A stretch of 64,000 bases of DNA, from contig NZ_JAKFZS010000015.1 of the NCBI RefSeq assembly GCF_021654285.1, positions 87,183 to 151,182 on the forward strand. Reading direction: 5' to 3'. The stretch comes from Pseudoalteromonas luteoviolacea. GTDB lineage: Bacteria; Pseudomonadota; Gammaproteobacteria; Enterobacterales; Alteromonadaceae. The notes below the pieces were generated by a model that had not been told where the DNA came from, did not search any database, and saw only the letters and a program-made list of their open reading frames with translations. The position numbers and the translations under genes were made by a program. How positions within the stretch are numbered: the stretch's first letter is position 1; each line of letters opens with the position of its first letter. Positions 59,880 to 64,000 of the stretch are shown here, piece after piece.

Positions 59880-62714
59880 ATGCAACAACAAGAACAGGAG
59901 CACGCTCCTTCCTTCCAAAATTACCCCACGCGAACAGCTTTATCTGTGAGTAATGCATTACAGTCTGATTCTGTGAGTGTTGATCTGTTGTCATCAGGCG
60001 TTGACGTTGCAAAACGGTATGCCTCTCAAGTGGTTTGGGATCACTTTAATGGTGACGCGACAGCCAAGCTGATTATCTCGAGTGTATTTAATTATGCGGT
60101 GACCTCGTTAAAATCTTTGAACCCGTGGGTCACTGCCATAGCGCAAGCGCTATTGCTGTTGGCAAAAGTCCCGCCTGGTGTGGTCTCTGCGGTTTTATGG
60201 GCGGTCGGCAAAATTTGGCTTTGGGTCGCAAATAAATTTTACAATGGCGGCTGGATAGCTGCGGCTTGGGGAGATATTGATGAGCCATATATTTATCAAT
60301 GGCTAAAAAAGGGCAGTGATGCCCATGGTGCGCTACGGGCACTAGTAGACAATTTACAAGATTGGGTTAAGTATATTCAGGATAAACTGAATAGCCGGGT
60401 TGCACGTTTGATAGGTGTTTCTGACGCTAGCAATGAAGACGAGCAAACTAATCAGCAGCAGGCTCAGCAAGGGGCGCAAGAGTCATCACCTAATCTAGTA
60501 GATAATAAATTCATCTCATTAGGAATTAACCAACCAGAACTGATGGATTGGGAAGACGGTGCAAGTAAACCCAAAAGGGCGGGTCTGCATGGTACTGGGG
60601 TTGCCAAGGTGAACCTACTTGGCCAGCAATTTGGCGGTGATATTGATATTAAGCTGCCTTTTGGAAGCGGCTGGGAGGTGGCGGTATCGCCGGTTTTCGC
60701 AAGCCAGCAAGGTGTTGGCTTTAGCGGCTATATTGAAGCTCACCAAGTATTAGGGGATGAGTTGGTTATAAATGAAGCGGGCCTTGCTCGGTTTAAAGCG
60801 AGCATTGTCGGCTTAAATATTGCCAACAAACGGGTTTATTCGGACTTGATGTCGCTGGATTACAACAAACAGCAAAAAGAAGTTCATTTTGCTGGTGATG
60901 CCCATGTGCCTCTTTGGAATAAAAAGAAGCTGGATGGTGAGTTTGACCTTAAAATGGATACTGCTGGTAAGTTTAAGTCGGGAAGGACTAAAGTCTCCTC
61001 AAAAGACACGTTTGAAGTGATCCCCAAGTTCTTATCAATCAGTAACCCCAGTGGTGAAGTGGAAGTAAAAGAAGATGCATCACCAGAGTTTGAAGTAGGG
61101 ACTGATGTGTCGCTTTATGGTTTACCAGGTGGCGTGAAAGCATCCGTGACACAAGCCAAAGTGATGTACCACGATGAGCAGCTCGGGGGTGAAATAGAGC
61201 AAGCTGATGTCGAGATCCCCATCAGTAAACACACCACAATGACCCTTGCGATGACCAAAGCCAAGTTCACAAAAGATGCCATTGAAGCTGAAAACGCCTT
61301 TATGGACCTAGAGCATGATAATTCAAAAGTGCTCAATGAAACCGCCATTGTCGAGTCTGACTTTTTCTCAGGTAACTTTGATTTTAGTAAAGTGTTTGAA
61401 CTGAAACAGTTAAAAGTTCACCAAGGTTTAAACTCGCTCAAATTTGCAGGCGGTAAATTTACCTATGAAAAAGATGAAAATAATGGCTTACAGCTACTTA
61501 GAGCACGGATTTTGGGGCTTGAAGCCTATTACGATAGAGAAAAACGAGAAGGGGGTATTTCCGGTGAGTGGCATAAAGGCATAAGTTTCCCTGCATTTTC
61601 TCTAGACTTTCCTGTGGGGGCAGGGGTTGCAGGCGTCGGTGTTGATATTACCGGTGGCTTCGACTTTGGTGCAGGTATTGGTGCAACACTTAAAAACGAT
61701 GAGAAAGATAATACCGATACACAGATGTTATTTTCGGTCTCTGGTGAAGCCTCTGCCAGTGCAAAAGCCAAAGCAAGAATTGAAGCTGGGGCTTTTGTGG
61801 GAGTGCCATATCTTGCCAAAGTTCAAGCGGGCGTGTTTGGTGAGATCCGAGGAGGGGTCGCCGGTAAGGTTAATACCACTGGCCGCTTAAAATATACACG
61901 AGGCAAAGGCGGCGACAGCTTTGGTCAATTTGCCATTGACAGTGATATGCCAATGAAAGGCGACTTTAGCCTCAAAGGTTCTTTAGAGGCCGAGGTTGGC
62001 GCGTCGATAAAAGCCAAAGTGCTGACTTTTGAGAAAGAAATCGCGTCAGTTTCCATCGGTGACTGGACACTCGGCGAATACACGTTAAACGGTACAATCA
62101 AAAAAGATCCAAACGGCAAAGGCTATATTGTTGAGCGCTCTAAAGGTGAATTTACCAAGGGTAAGCCAGAGCCAGCACAAGTCACAAAAGAGACCTTAAC
62201 CGTTGATAAATGGGTAGATCAGCTGGAAAAAGACCATACCCATATTGAATACACCGAGGATGAAGCGAAAAGAAAATTACCAGAGGTGGCACGTAAAACG
62301 GTATATAGTCATCTGAGCTCGGTACAAAAAGATGATGTGAGTGATCGTTATAAAAATCTACTCAAACAAATTTCGCAGCAAAATAAGTTCGTTAAAATTT
62401 ATCGAGAAACCAAAGCTGGGCGGGATAAGTTGCCTACTAGTGGCACTTATATTTGGACCTCTAAAGTCTGGAGTGAAGCGGTACAGCGCAAGAGCTTCTG
62501 GATATTTGAAATGAGTAAGAGTAAAGCCAAAGTGGCGGATAAGCTGGACAAGTATCACAAAACCAATTCTATTTTGGACCGTAGGGTGATACTGGCGGAA
62601 CTTGAAGAAATTGCATCAGACTATCGTCAAAACCGTTCAAAGAATGAGGATAACAAAGAGGCAGCAAAAGAGTTTTTAGACAGTATTGATAAAGAGAGAC
62701 TGATTTTGATGTGA
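59880..62714 (+). CDS. mif1: Mif1-like metamorphosis-inducing effector
   Basis: The 944-residue protein has a Gln-rich N-terminus, then a hydrophobic helical region (about 70-125: AIAQALLLLAKVPPGVVSAV, KIWLWVANKFYNGGWIAAAW) that could insert in membrane. A long beta-rich middle follows, then a glycine/alanine-rich stretch around 565-650 (PVGAGVAGVGVDITGGF, ASASAKAKARIEAGAFVGVP) and a charged helical C-terminus. No signal peptide. In size and position next to the pne1-like gene it matches Mif1, the MAC cargo reported to trigger tubeworm metamorphosis and recalled to have lipase activity. I see no clear lipase motif by eye. Confidence 0.72.
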   Translation: MQQQEQEHAPSFQNYPTRTALSVSNALQSDSVSVDLLSSGVDVAKRYASQVVWDHFNGDATAKLIISSVFNYAVTSLKSLNPWVTAIAQALLLLAKVPPGVVSAVLWAVGKIWLWVANKFYNGGWIAAAWGDIDEPYIYQWLKKGSDAHGALRALVDNLQDWVKYIQDKLNSRVARLIGVSDASNEDEQTNQQQAQQGAQESSPNLVDNKFISLGINQPELMDWEDGASKPKRAGLHGTGVAKVNLLGQQFGGDIDIKLPFGSGWEVAVSPVFASQQGVGFSGYIEAHQVLGDELVINEAGLARFKASIVGLNIANKRVYSDLMSLDYNKQQKEVHFAGDAHVPLWNKKKLDGEFDLKMDTAGKFKSGRTKVSSKDTFEVIPKFLSISNPSGEVEVKEDASPEFEVGTDVSLYGLPGGVKASVTQAKVMYHDEQLGGEIEQADVEIPISKHTTMTLAMTKAKFTKDAIEAENAFMDLEHDNSKVLNETAIVESDFFSGNFDFSKVFELKQLKVHQGLNSLKFAGGKFTYEKDENNGLQLLRARILGLEAYYDREKREGGISGEWHKGISFPAFSLDFPVGAGVAGVGVDITGGFDFGAGIGATLKNDEKDNTDTQMLFSVSGEASASAKAKARIEAGAFVGVPYLAKVQAGVFGEIRGGVAGKVNTTGRLKYTRGKGGDSFGQFAIDSDMPMKGDFSLKGSLEAEVGASIKAKVLTFEKEIASVSIGDWTLGEYTLNGTIKKDPNGKGYIVERSKGEFTKGKPEPAQVTKETLTVDKWVDQLEKDHTHIEYTEDEAKRKLPEVARKTVYSHLSSVQKDDVSDRYKNLLKQISQQNKFVKIYRETKAGRDKLPTSGTYIWTSKVWSEAVQRKSFWIFEMSKSKAKVADKLDKYHKTNSILDRRVILAELEEIASDYRQNRSKNEDNKEAAKEFLDSIDKERLILM

Positions 62715-62890
62715 TAAACAGACTGAGTTGTCATCTGTAATCGCCTTGATGATTGTTAAGTTTTTAACAACGCATGTAATAAGGCGTAATAGATATTGGC
62801 AAGTGAGTTCATTATGTTGCTAGGTAGATTTGAGTAGATGCAGCGTCGATTTACTCGTATCGATACAACATGTAAAAGGAACATTTATTC

Positions 62891-62953
62891 ATGCCAAAGC
62901 TTAATTGGCGACACACACACTCGGTCAGAGATGGCCCAGATTTAGGTCTGTAA
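62891..62953 (+). CDS. Possible 20-residue peptide ORF
   Basis: MPKLNWRHTHSVRDGPDLGL is encoded behind AAAGGAA and ahead of a hairpin and terminator. Its stop falls inside the nested hairpin. Such a short frame may be chance; kept only because of the ribosome site and transcript-like layout. Confidence 0.25.
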   Translation: MPKLNWRHTHSVRDGPDLGL

Positions 62954-63003
62954 GCAAGCGAGCGTAAAAATATTTACGTGTACTTGTAGACCTTAAACTC
63001 AAT

Positions 63004-63038
63004 AAAAAGCAGCCTTGTGGCTGCTTTTTTTGTTTTTT
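63004..63038 (+). terminator. Strong terminator downstream of mif1-like region
   Basis: AAAAAGCAGCC and GGCTGCTTTTT pair across TTGT and lead into a T-rich run. Confidence 0.92.
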
Positions 63039-63248
63039 ATATTTATGTGTGATTTTAAAAACGCGTGTTATGTATATTTGATGGTCACAATACAAAATCG
63101 ATTCAATATTATTTGATTGAGGTTTGTTCAATTCTACGGGTTTTAAAGTGAGTCTTTATTTAATAAAGTGCTGAGTGTGCAGTAATGGAGTTTATTAACC
63201 TTTTACTCAGTAAAAGATGCTATTATTTTGCGAAATAAAAAATAAATT

Positions 63249-63800
63249 ATGGGTTTGGCAGATAAAATGCAAGAACAATTTTCAAAAAGGTACAGGCTCA
63301 TTCGCTCATTGTTAAAGCCGTTGCGTGGCGAATGGGGGCCAGGAATATGTGATGAGGAAAGTTTTAATAAAAAACACCCCGCAAAACCCTATTTAGGTGA
63401 GTTGTCATTGTGTATATTAGAAATGCAAGATATGTATCAGCAGTTCTATGATAATAAAGATGATAAACAGAATTTACGAAATGAGCTTATCAATATATTT
63501 GATGCTGATGATGCTCACTGGCATGGTATGTGCTCTAATTCTGAGTTGCTTGGCGATAAAGAACTAGAAGATTGTGAATATGGATTTCAACCCAGTGCTG
63601 TTAGTGTTTGGGAAGAGACTTTCTCAGATGAAATTGAGTTAAATAGCATAGACTCAGAAGAAGAGTTCCATATCGAGATGCTTAAACTGATGGTAAAACG
63701 GGTTATGTGGGATGTGTTATTTCCCGGGGAGACTTTGCCTGGTTATAGTGAGCCCACATCGGGTGATTTGTCCTTACTAGATTACAGCATAATGGAATAA
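63249..63800 (+). CDS. Hypothetical protein at the right edge
   Basis: The 183-residue acidic, soluble protein (MGLADKMQEQFSKRYRLIRS; LRGEWGPGICDEESF; LMVKRVMWDVLFPGE) has no family I recognise. No good ribosome site precedes the ATG; a second ATG lies at 63267. It is separated from the mif1-like gene by a terminator, so it is probably an independent gene. Confidence 0.5.
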   Translation: MGLADKMQEQFSKRYRLIRSLLKPLRGEWGPGICDEESFNKKHPAKPYLGELSLCILEMQDMYQQFYDNKDDKQNLRNELINIFDADDAHWHGMCSNSELLGDKELEDCEYGFQPSAVSVWEETFSDEIELNSIDSEEEFHIEMLKLMVKRVMWDVLFPGETLPGYSEPTSGDLSLLDYSIME

Positions 63801-63804
63801 AAAG

Positions 63805-63901
63805 AAATTTATGGGATAAATTTATGGGACAGAAGAAATTTATGGGACAGACACAAATCTTTATGGCACAAGAAATTTATGGGACAGACACAAATCTTTA
63901 T
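63805..63901 (+). repeat. Tandem repeats with AAATTTATGGGACAGACAC core
   Basis: AAATTTATGGGA occurs at 63805, 63818, 63836 and 63873; GGGACAGACACAAATCTTTAT occurs at 63844 and 63881, giving a 37-base period. Similar GGGACAGACACC-type repeats often flank REP-associated (Y1) transposase genes in marine gammaproteobacteria (recalled). The remaining 99 bases to the edge show only an open frame without a start. Confidence 0.65.
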
Positions 63902-64000
63902 TACATATAAACAAATCTAAAAGAAGCGCTTAAAGAATTGGAGCTATATTTTATATGAATTGGATGACTTATCTTGGGCGTTGGATGTGATGGTCAATAT

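Larger units (their letters stand above)
62715..63248 (+). other. Structured intergenic region after mif1-like gene
   Basis: A 534-base gap with three strong inverted repeats. One is at 62742-62786: CGCCTT/AAGGCG enclosing TTGTTAA/TTAACAA. The second, at 62944-62993, is AGGTCT/AGACCT enclosing CAAG/CTTG and CGTAAA/TTTACG. The third is a terminator at 63004. A 20-codon ORF at 62891 has a ribosome-like AAAGGAA. The rest, to 63248, is AT-rich leader of the next gene. The order fits a small RNA or short-peptide gene. Confidence 0.5.

Noticed and set aside
44061..62714. Intact prophage
   Set aside because: Fibre, collar and S74 domains are present, but there is no terminase, portal, capsid, lysis or integrase gene. 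The ATPase-DUF4255 pair points to a contractile injection locus.

Overview
The window looks like a chromosomal segment of a marine gammaproteobacterium of the genus Pseudoalteromonas. The basis is AT-rich DNA, close similarity to Escherichia coli in the housekeeping proteins, and families I associate with Alteromonadales (CLCA_X-like, DUF3083, DUF3718, GlyGly-CTERM). The right third contains what I recognise as the accessory and effector end of a metamorphosis-associated contractile structure (MAC) locus. From memory this points to P. luteoviolacea or a close relative; no database search was possible.

Layout. 1-4.8 kb: a truncated GAF-PAS-histidine kinase, a CLCA_X-like protein overlapping a DTW-domain tRNA modification gene, a stand-alone HPt protein and alaA. 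4.85-7.9 kb: a tightly overlapping five-gene minus-strand operon (ACT protein, EIIA-Glc-like protein, ArsC/YffB-like protein, dapE, M15 peptidase). 8-12 kb: pta-ackA divergent from yfbV. 12-16.6 kb: a small PKD protein with a GlyGly-CTERM tail divergent from a 1245-residue M4 metalloprotease. 16.6-18.9 kb: rlmA, an ECF-permease-like membrane protein and xthA. 19-22.9 kb: a DUF3718-like secreted protein, a TonB-dependent receptor and acylphosphatase. 23-34.6 kb: the TCA block, gltA divergent from sdhCDAB-sucAB-sucCD. SucB carries two near-identical lipoyl domains. 35-42.9 kb: a lipoprotein, a four-helix membrane protein, a TPR/degenerate-GGDEF protein, DUF3083 and a stand-alone condensation-like protein behind a Fur-like site.

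43-64 kb is the accessory region. An ECF-type sigma factor ends at a strong terminator. Next come a NusG/RfaH-like paralogue with an ops-like sequence just upstream, a small hydrophobic ORF, an eCIS-type AAA+ ATPase and a DUF4255 (Afp16/Pvc16-like) tail terminator protein. These are followed by phage-type fibre and receptor-binding proteins: an S74-chaperone fibre, an Ig/lectin-like protein, two small paralogues of one fibre module and a tail-collar protein. A large protein with a C-terminal GNAT domain follows, then a set of small proteins and candidate effectors. The last are a putative cysteine-hydrolase-like protein, a nuclease protein matching Pne1 in motif and position, and a 944-residue protein matching Mif1. 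No sheath, tube, baseplate, spike, capsid, terminase or integrase gene lies in the window, so the contractile machine itself must be encoded beyond the right edge or elsewhere.

How the accessory genes may work together (inference): the specialised NusG paralogue would help RNA polymerase read through the many stable intergenic hairpins in this 20-kb array. The ATPase and DUF4255 protein would serve assembly, the fibres would set target binding, and the 98-, 233-, 203- and 127-residue proteins, Pne1-like and Mif1-like would be cargo or loading factors. No tRNA, rRNA or CRISPR array was seen. A short tandem repeat near the right edge resembles DNA that flanks REP-associated transposases.
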